DNA from: Ignavibacteria bacterium
Lineage (GTDB): Bacteria > Bacteroidota > Ignavibacteria > UBA10030 > SZUA-254
DNA: 64,000 bases
Direction of reading: 5' to 3'
Assembly (NCBI GenBank): GCA_016178595.1
Contig: JACOSY010000035.1
Span: 57,613 to 121,612 of the forward strand
Positions 42,460 through 51,826 of this stretch are shown one piece after another; positions within the stretch are counted from its first letter, which is position 1; the number at the start of each line of letters is the position of its first letter. The translations under genes and the position numbers were made by a program. The notes beneath the pieces are model-generated. The model was not told the origin of the DNA. It saw only the letters and a program-made list of their open reading frames with translations, and made no database searches.

Positions 42460-42488
42460 TTGCTTTTGTATAACCTAATGGTTATAAT
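42460..42488 (+). promoter_or_regulatory. Promoter with overlapping palindrome upstream of ogt
   Basis: TTGCTT (42460-42465), 17-nt spacer, perfect TATAAT (42483-42488). An inverted repeat, TAACC-TAAT-GGTTA (42471-42484), spans the spacer and touches the -10 box, so it could be an operator. It is the clearest signal in the gene-free stretch 42287-42682 and is about 195 bases before the ATG. Confidence 0.6.
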
Positions 42489-42682
42489 TACCCCACACTA
42501 TTCTATTCATCAACGGTTGAACACGGAGCAATACTTTTTCCCAATAGATCATTGTAGTTCAAGAAGGGAGATGTGGGAGGATCGATTCATAACAGCACGA
42601 TGACTGATTCTCTTGTTCATGTAGATCACCGATTCTTCACCCGTAACAGAAAGTCAAAAAGTTTCGTAATTCGATAGTATTT

Positions 42683-43309
42683 ATGTACGATGAAATTGCC
42701 ACGCTCGAGTCTCCGCGAGTTGCAAGCGTGAGCCGGAAGAAAATCCGGACTGAGGGAGGAAGAGAGAGTGGAAGCGGCGAGACTGAAGCCCAGCGAATTA
42801 GCACGAAAGTCTACTGTACGTCATTTGATTCCCGCATCGGTCGTATTTATGTTGCGTCGACCGAGAAAGGTGCCTGCAAGATCAGTGTTCCCAAAGAGGC
42901 ACGAAAAGATTTTATCGATTGGCTGAAGGAACACTTTGATGTTGACGATATTACCGACAATCGTGCACGCAATAAAGAGATCATCGACCAACTGACCCGC
43001 TACTTCAATGGCAAGTTGGCGAAGTTCACTTGCCCCATTGATCTTCTCGGTACGCCGTTCCAGACTCGCGTCTGGAACGAACTGTTGAGAGTTCCTTACG
43101 GATCGACGATTACCTATAAGCATCTTGCACGTCGCGTTGCTGCCCCCAAGGCAACACAGGCTGTTGGTCGCGCGAACAGCGCCAATCCTCTCCCGATCAT
43201 CGTTCCCTGCCATAGGGTGCTCGCTTCCAACGGTGCATTGGTTGGATACTCGTGTGGAATCAAGACTAAAGAATTCTTACTGCGACTTGAAGGCTCAATT
43301 ATGCTCTGA
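42683..43309 (+). CDS. ogt: Methylated-DNA-protein-cysteine methyltransferase (O6-alkylguanine repair)
   Basis: Removes alkyl groups from O6 of guanine by transferring them to its own cysteine. The acceptor Cys is in IIVPCHRVLASNGALVGY, with TPFQTRVWNELLRVPYG and TYKHLARRV as the DNA-binding core and a final KEFLLRLEG. Of 208 residues, the first 45 are charged and low-complexity and not typical. The Ada N-terminal regulatory domain and AraC domain are absent. It is followed by a UvrD-type helicase, hinting at a DNA-repair neighbourhood. Confidence 0.93.
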   Translation: MYDEIATLESPRVASVSRKKIRTEGGRESGSGETEAQRISTKVYCTSFDSRIGRIYVASTEKGACKISVPKEARKDFIDWLKEHFDVDDITDNRARNKEIIDQLTRYFNGKLAKFTCPIDLLGTPFQTRVWNELLRVPYGSTITYKHLARRVAAPKATQAVGRANSANPLPIIVPCHRVLASNGALVGYSCGIKTKEFLLRLEGSIML

Positions 43310-43460
43310 GCGACGGTCGAACTCTCGTCCGTGTCTTCTTCCGGTCGTTCCTGCGATCACCCTTCACTGTGTTACTGCACGGTCTCGTTTCCAAACTTCC
43401 CTCTCTCTTATTCGATCATGTGCCGGGTGTTTTTGTTATGGCTGTTGCAAGAGCAGACTC

Positions 43461-43489
43461 TTGCAGGATAAAAAAATATTTTCTACTTT
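43461..43489 (+). promoter_or_regulatory. Promoter upstream of the UvrD-type helicase
   Basis: TTGCAG (43461-43466), A/T-rich 17-nt spacer, TACTTT (43484-43489), 34 bases before the ATG at 43523. Confidence 0.5.
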
Positions 43490-43522
43490 GAGCTTGGAAA
43501 ACATTTCCATCAATCTACCCAG

Positions 43523-45739
43523 ATGCAATTCCTGAAGGATTTAAATCCTAAACAGCAAGAAGCGGTCAAGACTGTTGAAGGGCCCATCATGGTTGTTGCT
43601 GGTCCTGGAAGCGGCAAGACGCGCGTCCTCACATATCGCATCGCTTATCTCATTCACATCGGTGTCCCCGCCTCTAACATCCTGGCGCTGACGTTCACGA
43701 ACAGAGCTGCAAACGAGATGAAAGAACGCATCGTGCAACTTGTTGGTGATAAGAGCAAGCAGTTATGGATGGGAACATTTCACTCTGTCCTTGCAAAAAT
43801 ACTCCGAATTGAAGGGGAGAAGATCGGCTACGAAAGGAACTATACGATTTACGATTCTGCGGACAGTCTCTCTCTCATCAAGAGTATCATGAGCGCGAAA
43901 GGGATTTCCACACAGCAGTTCAATCCCCAGGCCATTCGTGCACGCATCAGCAGTGCGAAGAATCAACTGGTGATGCCGGATGACTATGCTCGCCGTACAC
44001 TCGATCTCTTCGAAGAGAAAACGGCTGCCGTCTACGTCGATTACCAAAAACAACTCAAGCACAACAATGCGATGGATTTTGACGATCTGCTTCTCAAGCC
44101 CATCGAACTCTTCGACAGGAACAAGAAAACTCTGGAGAAGTATCACGACCGTTTTCGCTTCATCCTCATCGATGAGTACCAGGACACCAATCGCGCGCAG
44201 TATATCCTGATTCGCCTCCTTGCCGAAAAGCACAAAAATATCTGCGTCGTGGGGGATGATGCGCAAAGTATTTACGCATTTCGCGGCGCCGATATCCGTA
44301 ATATCCTCGACTTTGAGCACGATTACCCCGATGCCAGGCTTATTCGACTTGAACAGAACTACCGCTCTACAAAGACAATTCTCGATGCCGCCGACCGAGT
44401 CATCAAACACAATGTGGACCAGATCGCAAAGGATCTCTGGACGCAGAATCAGGCGGGAGAGAAGATTACGCTTCTTGCGTGTGCCGATGATCGGGATGAG
44501 GGCGGAACTATTGTGCAAAAGATTTATGAGGAGACACACCGGCGGAAGATCGATCTCAACGGTATTGCAATCATGTACCGGACCAATGCACAGTCCCGTG
44601 CGATTGAAGATGCACTCCGTCGGAACAGCATCCCGTATGTCATTATCGGTGGGATTGAGTTCTATCAGCGGAAGGAAGTGAAGGATGTCCTTGCGTACTT
44701 TCGCGTGCTCGTTAATCTACGTGACGATGAAAGTTTCCTGCGGATCGTTAACTACCCAAGTCGCGGTATTGGCGAGGCTGCGATTGTGCGACTGCGGGCC
44801 TTCGCAAACTCGAAGCAGCGTTCCCTTTTGGACGCCGCAAGCGGTGTGGGCGATCTTCCTGGAGTGACGACCAAGGCGCGGAACGGCTTACGGGAAGTAT
44901 CGACACTGTTTCAGAAATACGTGCAGATCAAGAGTGAGATTTCGATAAGCGAGCTCTGCCGCTCGCTGGTCGATGAGCTTGGAATTCTCCCGATGTTTAA
45001 GAATGAAGGCACGCCGGATGCGATGACACGCTGGGAAAATGTTCAGGAATTGCTTTCGGCAATTACGGAGTTTTCAGAGCGCCGATCCGATGCGACCCTG
45101 GAAGATTTCCTCCAAGACGTCTCTCTCGTCTCGGATATTGATGAGTGGGATGGCTCCCATAATGCCGTCACGCTGATGACGCTCCATAGCGCGAAGGGAC
45201 TGGAATTTCCAATCGTTTTCATTTCAGGGCTCGAAGAAGGTTTGTTGCCGTTTTCCAATTCGGCGCTTGATCGTAAGGAAGTGGAAGAAGAGCGGCGGTT
45301 GTATTACGTCGGTATTACACGGGCAATGGAGAAGTTGTACCTGAGTTATGCCAGAGCGCGCTACCGGTTCGGCGAGGTGACCTACCAAACGCCATCGCGT
45401 TTTCTTGAAGAGTTGAGCGATGCCAGCCTTGAGACGATCAACAATGTGCAGCGATACCCCGCGAGAACTCATCATGTGAACGAAGAAAACGCCGCGCGTC
45501 ATCGTAAGCCACCGAAGCAAGTCGATCATGATCATTCAGATGTCATGCCTGACTATGAGAATGATACGGCATCATGCCTGAATCTCCGGATCGGTAGTTT
45601 TGTTGAGCATGAGACCTTTGGAAAAGGGAAAATATTGACTATCGCCGGCGTGGGAGATTCCATGAAAGCAGTGGTCGATTTTCCTTCCGTTGGTCGGAAG
45701 AGTTTGTTGCTCCAATATGCACACCTGAAAGTGCTATGA
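43523..45739 (+). CDS. ATP-dependent DNA helicase, UvrD/PcrA type
   Basis: Superfamily 1A 3'-5' helicase for repair or replication. Walker A is GPGSGKT (residues 27-33) after LNPKQQEAV (Q motif), motif II is DEYQDTN, with GDDAQSIYAFRGA (III), LEQNYRST (IV), TLMTLHSAKGLEF (V) and VGITRAMEKLYLSYA (VI). The 738-residue length is typical. A Tudor-like C-terminal stretch (VEHETFGKGKILTIAG) matches PcrA. Its stop overlaps the next start (ATGA), so it is translationally coupled to the YihY gene. Confidence 0.96.
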   Translation: MQFLKDLNPKQQEAVKTVEGPIMVVAGPGSGKTRVLTYRIAYLIHIGVPASNILALTFTNRAANEMKERIVQLVGDKSKQLWMGTFHSVLAKILRIEGEKIGYERNYTIYDSADSLSLIKSIMSAKGISTQQFNPQAIRARISSAKNQLVMPDDYARRTLDLFEEKTAAVYVDYQKQLKHNNAMDFDDLLLKPIELFDRNKKTLEKYHDRFRFILIDEYQDTNRAQYILIRLLAEKHKNICVVGDDAQSIYAFRGADIRNILDFEHDYPDARLIRLEQNYRSTKTILDAADRVIKHNVDQIAKDLWTQNQAGEKITLLACADDRDEGGTIVQKIYEETHRRKIDLNGIAIMYRTNAQSRAIEDALRRNSIPYVIIGGIEFYQRKEVKDVLAYFRVLVNLRDDESFLRIVNYPSRGIGEAAIVRLRAFANSKQRSLLDAASGVGDLPGVTTKARNGLREVSTLFQKYVQIKSEISISELCRSLVDELGILPMFKNEGTPDAMTRWENVQELLSAITEFSERRSDATLEDFLQDVSLVSDIDEWDGSHNAVTLMTLHSAKGLEFPIVFISGLEEGLLPFSNSALDRKEVEEERRLYYVGITRAMEKLYLSYARARYRFGEVTYQTPSRFLEELSDASLETINNVQRYPARTHHVNEENAARHRKPPKQVDHDHSDVMPDYENDTASCLNLRIGSFVEHETFGKGKILTIAGVGDSMKAVVDFPSVGRKSLLLQYAHLKVL

Positions 45740-46629
45740 GGCGTGTGCCGCAGCATTTCCGCGTTGCCATCCACTTGCTTCATTACTACCTGAAAGGTTC
45801 ATATATCCGTTTCAACGAGGAAAACATTCTTCTCCTCTCATCCAGTATTGCCTTCAACACGATTCTCTGTTTGATTCCATTCCTGTTTGTCTTGACGTCC
45901 GTTCTGGGAATATTTCTCCAAAGCGCTACCGCAAGCCAACGAGTCAATGATATTCTTTCTTCACTTTTTCCGCCACAAGTGTACGGGAAAGAGATACAGG
46001 CATTCCTGCTGAAACTTATTTCCGATGTTATCCGTTATCGACATCGCTTCGGTCTTTATGGGCTCGGTATCTTGATTTGGACGTCTGCGTCACTTTTTAA
46101 TTCAGTGAGAACAATCCTCAACAGGATCTATCGTCTAAGACCAACGAAGTTGCTCATTCTGAATGTTGTGGAAAATATCATGCTCGTCATTCTTCTTGGG
46201 ATTCTCTTTCTTGTTGCGAATATGTTCACATGGCTTTTCCAATTTATAGAATCATGGATGAAGGAGGTCTTGTTGATGGAAGTGCCAGTATCGAGAGTGT
46301 TTATGAATACAGTATCGATCGTAACCTCGTATGTTCTCGCCTTCGTTATCTTTTTCATTGTTAATAAATTCATTCCCGATAGGCGTATACCTTCGAAGGT
46401 CGCGCTTGTTGCTGCAATTACGACAACCTCACTCTGGTGGATTGCAGGCAAGGGGTTCGGGTGGTACCTTTTGACATTTCAGCCCTATAGCAAAATTTAT
46501 GGAGCATATTCATTTCTCTTGGTATTCCTTGTGTGGATTTATTATTCCTCTGTAGTATTTCTCTTTGGAGCCATCATTGGTGAGCTATACAAAGAAAAAC
46601 ACTCTTCCATTCACAAAGAGGCGAAATAA
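45736..46629 (+). CDS. YihY/BrkB-family inner-membrane protein
   Basis: 297 residues with about six membrane helices. The conserved start FNEENILLLSSSIAFNTILCLIPFLFVLTSVLGIF and the later KFIPDRRIPSKVALVAAITTTSLW...YSKIYGAYSFLLVFLVWIYYSSVVFLFGAIIGE are diagnostic. The family was once called ribonuclease BN by mistake; its role is still unclear. It overlaps the end of the helicase gene. Confidence 0.93.
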   Translation: MRRVPQHFRVAIHLLHYYLKGSYIRFNEENILLLSSSIAFNTILCLIPFLFVLTSVLGIFLQSATASQRVNDILSSLFPPQVYGKEIQAFLLKLISDVIRYRHRFGLYGLGILIWTSASLFNSVRTILNRIYRLRPTKLLILNVVENIMLVILLGILFLVANMFTWLFQFIESWMKEVLLMEVPVSRVFMNTVSIVTSYVLAFVIFFIVNKFIPDRRIPSKVALVAAITTTSLWWIAGKGFGWYLLTFQPYSKIYGAYSFLLVFLVWIYYSSVVFLFGAIIGELYKEKHSSIHKEAK

Positions 46630-46706
46630 TTTCTGCCACAAGGTGTTTTCTTTTGAATTTCCCACAAAATATTTGAAATCAGGCGAAAAATTGAATATTT
46701 TTGCTA

Positions 46707-46735
46707 TTGACTTTCGATTTCTATTCTGGTACATT
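46707..46735 (+). promoter_or_regulatory. Promoter upstream of the first pilin-like module
   Basis: TTGACT (46707-46712), 17-nt spacer, TACATT (46730-46735). The first gene starts at 47000, leaving a leader of about 255 bases in which I see no further structure; this accounts for the gap 46630-46999. Confidence 0.5.
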
Positions 46736-46999
46736 ATACTCGTTTTGATATCTACCCTATTCGGGCATTGTGAGGTTTTGTTCGGATAGAAAGGGAGTTT
46801 GGACTTGGCGTATTCTTCTCACCGCCATGAATTGAGAATACGTAAGATTTGAAAGCTATCTTGCCTCAAGACTTGTAGGCTCAGAAACTTTTAAGATACT
46901 TCTCTTCGATTTCTGAAATCGGATTTTAGCGAATCAATCATCTTTTTTTGAGTAGTTTTTATCATAGTTTACCGCCATGCATAAGCTTCGGGTATACGT

Positions 47000-47527
47000 A
47001 TGGGCATGAACATGATTTTTACAATATTTGCGTTTGTGTTGTTTGGTGCCCTCGTTCTCTCCAATAAGAATATTATGGAGAATAGCACCACTTTGGCTGC
47101 GGAGAATGAGGTATCCTTGGCGGCACTGGCGTCGGCCCAGTCTATAGTCGAAGAAGCCAAGACGAAAGCGTTCGACCAAAACACAGTTGGTGGCGTCGAA
47201 GTTTCTGATAGTAGCGGGCTCAGTTCTTCGATCGGCTTGGATGCCGGTGAGATCGCTCCTCCCTCTCCCGATACTGTAACGGCTACCGGATTCGAATCGT
47301 CAACCAACTTCAATGATATTGATGACTATAATGGATATAAGCGACTGGTGAAGATGTCGAATGGCAAAGATGACAAGCTCATAGACAGCGTGACTGTAAA
47401 GTACGTGAAATTCTCCAACCCGGAAGATACGTCTGGAACAAGGACATACCTAAAGAAAATGACTATTACCGTTACAACGAAATACATTCCTCGTCCGTAC
47501 ACGTTCACATATATCTTTTCTTACTGA
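47000..47527 (+). CDS. Pilin-like protein, module 1, gene A
   Basis: 175 residues: an N-terminal hydrophobic helix (FTIFAFVLFGALVLSNKN) right at the start, a helical spine (LAALASAQSIVEEAKTKAF) and a globular C-terminal part with FNDIDDYNGYKRLVKM. A paralogue sits at 49570 with the same FNDIDDYN-type block (YNDIDDYNHYSRIV). Helix-then-globe layout and position before a PilB-type ATPase suggest a minor pilin or pseudopilin, but no standard prepilin-peptidase site is visible. Confidence 0.7.
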   Translation: MGMNMIFTIFAFVLFGALVLSNKNIMENSTTLAAENEVSLAALASAQSIVEEAKTKAFDQNTVGGVEVSDSSGLSSSIGLDAGEIAPPSPDTVTATGFESSTNFNDIDDYNGYKRLVKMSNGKDDKLIDSVTVKYVKFSNPEDTSGTRTYLKKMTITVTTKYIPRPYTFTYIFSY

Positions 47528-47533
47528 TCACTT

Positions 47534-48124
47534 ATGGGTCAAATGATTGATAGTATTTTTTCTGTAGTCATTGGTGGAATCATCGTCTTGCTACTGCATG
47601 GTGTCATGGCAAACCTGCGGAGTTTCGCTATCAATCAGACGATGAATACGACGACACAAACAAACATGGTGGCGATATCCGATATCGTCGAAAATGATTT
47701 TCGAAAGGCCGGCTACGGAACAGCCAAGTCTCCCAGCGACAGTGGAGTGGTGTACGCACGCGCTGACTCTTTGGTCTTGAGGGGTGATTTTGACAATAAC
47801 GGAACCTTAGATGTGATTCGTTATTACATTACCAAGGTCAAGCCCTCTTCCAACGTTAATCCCCGCACCAGGATGCTTTATCGCGTGTTCAACGGGGTCA
47901 CGCAGCCGATAAATTTGGGAATGACGAGTCTACAATTCACGTTTTATGATGGGGCAGGTGTTCAGCTCTTGGCGTCACCATCTGTCAGCAGGTCCTCTCA
48001 GATACGATCGATTCGTTTGGTTGCGACCATCGAAAGCACACGCCCGTCTGAGATCACAAGACACGATACCACCTATGCCTACGGAAAGTGGGAAGAGGTT
48101 GTGCGACCACGGAACCTCCGGTGA
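47534..48124 (+). CDS. Pilin-like protein, module 1, gene B (PilW-like)
   Basis: 196 residues. An N-terminal helix (IFSVVIGGIIVLLLHGVMA) is followed by a region with ISDIVENDFRKAGYG and later DFDNNGTLDVIRYYIT and RMLYRVFNG, as in PilW-type minor pilins. The paralogue at 50131 aligns over the whole length (IESDLVKIGYH, RMLYRVDNG). Both have an acidic residue at position 6 after an apolar start. It begins six bases after gene A. Confidence 0.75.
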   Translation: MGQMIDSIFSVVIGGIIVLLLHGVMANLRSFAINQTMNTTTQTNMVAISDIVENDFRKAGYGTAKSPSDSGVVYARADSLVLRGDFDNNGTLDVIRYYITKVKPSSNVNPRTRMLYRVFNGVTQPINLGMTSLQFTFYDGAGVQLLASPSVSRSSQIRSIRLVATIESTRPSEITRHDTTYAYGKWEEVVRPRNLR

Positions 48125-48131
48125 CAAACCT

Positions 48132-49256
48132 ATGATGGGACGAGCTCTTCTTTTTACGATTCTCGCGATGACCCTGATCTTCTCGATCATCTCAGTGAAC
48201 ATGTCTCGGTCGACGAGCATTCAGAGCGACAATGTTGCAAGATATTTTGATCGCATCCATGGTCGGAATCTTGCTCAAGCAGGAGTGAACCTTGGTCTTC
48301 GAAGGCTTGTCTATGATCGGAATTCGCGTGCGAGCTTTACCAGAACCGTCTCCGGCGCGGATGTAAGCGTTTCCTTTCAGGATACTTTCTACGGTGGCCG
48401 GTCGGCAATCAAGATTGCAGCAACCGCGGCTCTCCAGGATCAGTCTTCCCCGTTCTCATTTTTGGGTCGGGACGTCACATTCACAAGTGTCGCCTATGTT
48501 CCTAAGGCATCTGTTCCAAGAAACATCCGAGGCGCAATCACGACCAATAACCCCACGACAACAAGTGGAAGTATGATTGTTGATGGTAGGGATCACGACA
48601 CTTTGGGAGTCACCGTCATCGCTGGTCAGGGAGTTTTTGGAGTTTGGACGTCAAATACACTTACTCAGACGGGAAGCAACAAAATTGGCGGCACGAATAT
48701 GCGCAGTATTGATTTCGCTCCATCGAAGCCTGCCGATACAAGTATCATTCGCCAGAACCAACTACCGTATCCGACTTCACCCGATAGCGTCCTTGGAGGC
48801 CCGGCAAATGGCTATCCCGAGGGTACACTAAAGGCTTTCGCACAAAGTGGAGCGGGAGGTAGTCAGTACACAACTGATCCCAGTACTTTGACTTATCCTC
48901 TGCGCGGAGTGACCTACGTCGAGCTTCCTGCCGGCACTGATTGGCAATCGTGCAACATTACTGGTTCTGGCATTCTCGTTGTACACAATAGTACAAGGAC
49001 CGCGTTCATGAAGAATGTGAACACTGGTCCTTTTCGCGGAATCATCCTCTGTGATGACATTTCACACGTCAATGCCGGCGTAACAATGATTGGGGCAGTG
49101 GTTGGACTCACTCGGGACCCCTCAACAACAAACGATTTTGGAAACGGCAATTCTCAAATTCTTTTCTCAAGTGATGCCGTTGCAAACGCTCTCGGGAAAA
49201 TCAAAATTGACTCCGTCGCTACCTACACCAACAAGGTGCTCGCCTGGTGGGAATGA
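48132..49256 (+). CDS. Pilin-like protein, module 1, gene C (PilX-like, large ectodomain)
   Basis: 374 residues from the ATG at 48132; the open frame runs 62 codons further upstream but inside gene B. A hydrophobic start (MMGRALLFTILAMTLIFSIISV) and a long globular part with DGRDHDTLGVTV, GSGILVVHNST and FRGIILCDDI follow, ending in LAWWE. The paralogue at 50704 shares DGRDHD, GWGILVVRG, WHGLIIE and the ending LDWYE. The shared blocks look like a beta-rich domain displayed at a pilus tip. Confidence 0.75.
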   Translation: MMGRALLFTILAMTLIFSIISVNMSRSTSIQSDNVARYFDRIHGRNLAQAGVNLGLRRLVYDRNSRASFTRTVSGADVSVSFQDTFYGGRSAIKIAATAALQDQSSPFSFLGRDVTFTSVAYVPKASVPRNIRGAITTNNPTTTSGSMIVDGRDHDTLGVTVIAGQGVFGVWTSNTLTQTGSNKIGGTNMRSIDFAPSKPADTSIIRQNQLPYPTSPDSVLGGPANGYPEGTLKAFAQSGAGGSQYTTDPSTLTYPLRGVTYVELPAGTDWQSCNITGSGILVVHNSTRTAFMKNVNTGPFRGIILCDDISHVNAGVTMIGAVVGLTRDPSTTNDFGNGNSQILFSSDAVANALGKIKIDSVATYTNKVLAWWE

Positions 49257-49382
49257 CTTCATACCCTCGCTGATAGTCGTTGAAGTTTACTGCTCGTCAT
49301 TCTACGTTGCACTTCTTTCCAATCCCTCTTCTTTTGAAAGAAAAGATTTCCCAAAAAATCGGAGAAATTGAGAATCCTGTGC

Positions 49383-49411
49383 TTGATTCACGTTTCAAAA
49401 AGGATTATCCT
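49383..49411 (+). promoter_or_regulatory. Promoter upstream of the second pilin-like module
   Basis: TTGATT (49383-49388), 17-nt spacer, TATCCT (49406-49411). Just after it, TTGACTT-GGG-AAGTCAA (49434-49450) is a perfect inverted repeat that may be an operator or early hairpin. No other feature is seen in 49257-49569. Confidence 0.5.
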
Positions 49412-49569
49412 TAGATTAGGATTTTAGTATACGTTGACTTGGGAAGTCAATTTCCTCCATCCCCGCCTGATCGGCAAATAATATGCGACGATCGTGAATG
49501 TACTTTGTCGGCAACCAGTGCTAATGAGAAGGAGTTGTTTATTGAATGTGGTTCTTGCGTGAGGTTTGA

Positions 49570-50124
49570 ATGAATCTTGGACAAATGTTGCTGGTTGCTG
49601 GCGCCGTAGCAATGCTAGCGACGCTCACGGTTTCCATTAATTCTACTATTCTTCAGGCGTACGTAATCTCGTACGACAGCGAAGCAACGATTGATGCGAC
49701 TTCAATCGGCCAGGCGATGATCGACGAGATACTCACGCAGAAGTTCGATTCCCTAACTGTGGGAACACAGATAGTCAAATCGCCATCCTTGTGTACGCCA
49801 CCATCGCGGCTCGGACCCGACCTCACAGTCGAAAAGGATTCGGTCCACGCACTCGAGATCGAACCCTTTCGGTCGATGGAATTTTATAACGATATCGATG
49901 ACTACAACCATTACTCGAGAATTGTGAACACTCCCCACCTCGGAAAATTTACCGTAAAGGATACAGTCTACTATGTACCGGAGACCAACTTGGATGATAC
50001 TACAAAGACCACACCACAGACTTGGTACAAGAAAATTGTTGTCACGATTACGCATCCCAATTTATACCGACCCGTTGTCATGAAATCGCTCGTTGTGTTT
50101 CGGCGCATTCTTCCAACTCCATAG
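49570..50124 (+). CDS. Pilin-like protein, module 2, gene A
   Basis: 184 residues. N-terminal helix MLLVAGAVAMLATLTVSIN, then ATIDATSIGQAMIDEILTQKF and the block FYNDIDDYNHYSRIV shared with module 1. The C-terminal half (KKIVVTITHPNLYRPVVMKSLVVFRR) resembles KKMTITVTTKYIPRPYTFTYIF of the first copy. Order and spacing repeat those of module 1, so the two modules come from a tandem duplication. Confidence 0.72.
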   Translation: MNLGQMLLVAGAVAMLATLTVSINSTILQAYVISYDSEATIDATSIGQAMIDEILTQKFDSLTVGTQIVKSPSLCTPPSRLGPDLTVEKDSVHALEIEPFRSMEFYNDIDDYNHYSRIVNTPHLGKFTVKDTVYYVPETNLDDTTKTTPQTWYKKIVVTITHPNLYRPVVMKSLVVFRRILPTP

Positions 50125-50130
50125 GACTCC

Positions 50131-50694
50131 ATGGCGGTTCTTATAGACATTTTTGGTGCGGCGATCATTGCGGGCATTTTGCTCCTTACGATCTTTGGGT
50201 TAAATGCGAATCTTAACCAGGCGAACTATAACAAAACGTTTTCACTTATAACGCAAACCAACACCGTGACGCTGGCGCGGATCATAGAGTCTGACCTTGT
50301 TAAAATTGGATACCACGTGTCGACGTCTGCGATACTTACAGCGAAATCGGATAGCATCAAATTTTTGGCGGACTTGGCGGATGACGGAGTAATTCATACC
50401 ATTGTGTATGCGATCGGCCCCACGTCGTTGCTCGGTACCACGAAGAATCCTCGGGACCGCATGCTCTACAGGGTAGATAATGGTAGCCTTATTGCAGCAA
50501 ACGTCGGGTTGACCGATTTATCCTTCACATATTTTGATAACAACGGTGATTCAACATCCACACCTGATCTCGTCAATTCAATCAACGTGAAGTTTCATGT
50601 TGAAAGCTCTGAGCCCGTCGATACGGCGTACGCTGCTGTGTTCTGGGAGAAGAGAATTTATCCACGGAATTTACCGAGTAATCTTAACAACTAG
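50131..50694 (+). CDS. Pilin-like protein, module 2, gene B (PilW-like)
   Basis: 187 residues with N-terminal helix IFGAAIIAGILLLTIFGLNA, then TNTVTLARIIESDLVKIGYH and PRDRMLYRVDNGSLIAANVGLTDLSFTYFDNNGD. Paralogue of the gene at 47534, starting six bases after its own gene A as in module 1. Both gene B proteins begin M-small-x-x-I-D, placing Asp at position 6. Confidence 0.75.
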   Translation: MAVLIDIFGAAIIAGILLLTIFGLNANLNQANYNKTFSLITQTNTVTLARIIESDLVKIGYHVSTSAILTAKSDSIKFLADLADDGVIHTIVYAIGPTSLLGTTKNPRDRMLYRVDNGSLIAANVGLTDLSFTYFDNNGDSTSTPDLVNSINVKFHVESSEPVDTAYAAVFWEKRIYPRNLPSNLNN

Positions 50695-50703
50695 GGAGCA
50701 CCG

Positions 50704-51783
50704 ATGGGATCAAATGCGGTTATTTCAGTTCTTGGGTTTATTATCATCTTCACATTTGCCACGACAACGATCAATAAGAGAAACAGCCAATCGTATGAGA
50801 ATACCTACGGGTACGTCAAGTATGTTACCTCGCGTGACATTGCTCGAAATGCCATTCAAGTTACACTTCGGAAAATTGATACGCTGACAGTCCTTTCTTC
50901 TTCTTCCTTTCCGGTAACAGGAAGTCTGAATGGCGGGACATTTGCCGTCAACGGAGAAATCATTAACGATTCAACAGTCCGTTTAACCTCGCAAAGCACG
51001 TTTGAAACAACCACGTATACGATCAAGACACTGATGCACAGGATGCATTTGAATTTTGAACCATCAAAACTCAAAGCCGCTCTGGGCGTGCATCCAACCC
51101 CCCTTGGATCATTTTCGATGCAGGGCGACAAGGATACCATTGATGGTCGTGACCATGATCTGAACGGAAATTTGCTCCTGGGCAGCCCGGATACCGTGGC
51201 AGGAGTAGCTGTGATGAAAAAAGCCGACAGTACAACCGTCTACAACGGGGCTCAGTACCCGACGACGAATATCCTCGGCTCACCTCCCATCAAAGTTGAC
51301 TCGACGATTCCGAATGCAGACTCAATCGGTCCGAAGTACAAAACCATCGCAGATTATTATTTCACGAACGGAAAGAAAAAGTCAGATTCCGTGATCACAA
51401 GTGCAGCATTTGGAAGTGCATCTCAACCGGTAATCGTGTACTGTGATGGCGGCTCTACGGCGAATGGTTTTAAGTTTAACTCATGCGTGGGGTGGGGGAT
51501 TCTTGTCGTGAGGGGCAGCCTGACCTTCGCCGGCAACACAACATGGCACGGCCTCATTATCGAGTTCGGCAACGCTGCACTTACGTTTGATGGAAGCACT
51601 GGAAATGCACAGCTCTTCGGCGGTCTTCTCATCGGAGGATTGCCTGGAACATCGTATAAACTCGGCGGCGGTGCGCGCATTTTTCACAGCGGCAGCGCTT
51701 TATCCATGGCGCAAAATATCAGTACCCCCTTTAATTATACCTTTTTGGACTGGTACGAAAAAAGCAGTCCTCCTCCCAACTAA
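50704..51783 (+). CDS. Pilin-like protein, module 2, gene C (PilX-like, large ectodomain)
   Basis: 359 residues with N-terminal helix AVISVLGFIIIFTFATTTIN. The ectodomain has DGRDHDLNGNLLLG, GWGILVVRGSLTF and GLLIGGLPG. Paralogue of the gene at 48132 with the same block order and the ending LDWYEKSS. A promoter for the following ATPase gene lies in the spacer after its stop. Confidence 0.75.
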   Translation: MGSNAVISVLGFIIIFTFATTTINKRNSQSYENTYGYVKYVTSRDIARNAIQVTLRKIDTLTVLSSSSFPVTGSLNGGTFAVNGEIINDSTVRLTSQSTFETTTYTIKTLMHRMHLNFEPSKLKAALGVHPTPLGSFSMQGDKDTIDGRDHDLNGNLLLGSPDTVAGVAVMKKADSTTVYNGAQYPTTNILGSPPIKVDSTIPNADSIGPKYKTIADYYFTNGKKKSDSVITSAAFGSASQPVIVYCDGGSTANGFKFNSCVGWGILVVRGSLTFAGNTTWHGLIIEFGNAALTFDGSTGNAQLFGGLLIGGLPGTSYKLGGGARIFHSGSALSMAQNISTPFNYTFLDWYEKSSPPPN

Positions 51784-51826
51784 GAGTTGAGCCGCGAAAC
51801 GAAAGATTGCCTTGTTGGCCAATCAG

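Noticed and set aside
47946..48131. Upstream extension of pilin-like gene C
   Set aside because: It lies inside gene B in another frame; the ATG at 48132 starts directly with the hydrophobic helix seen in the paralogue.
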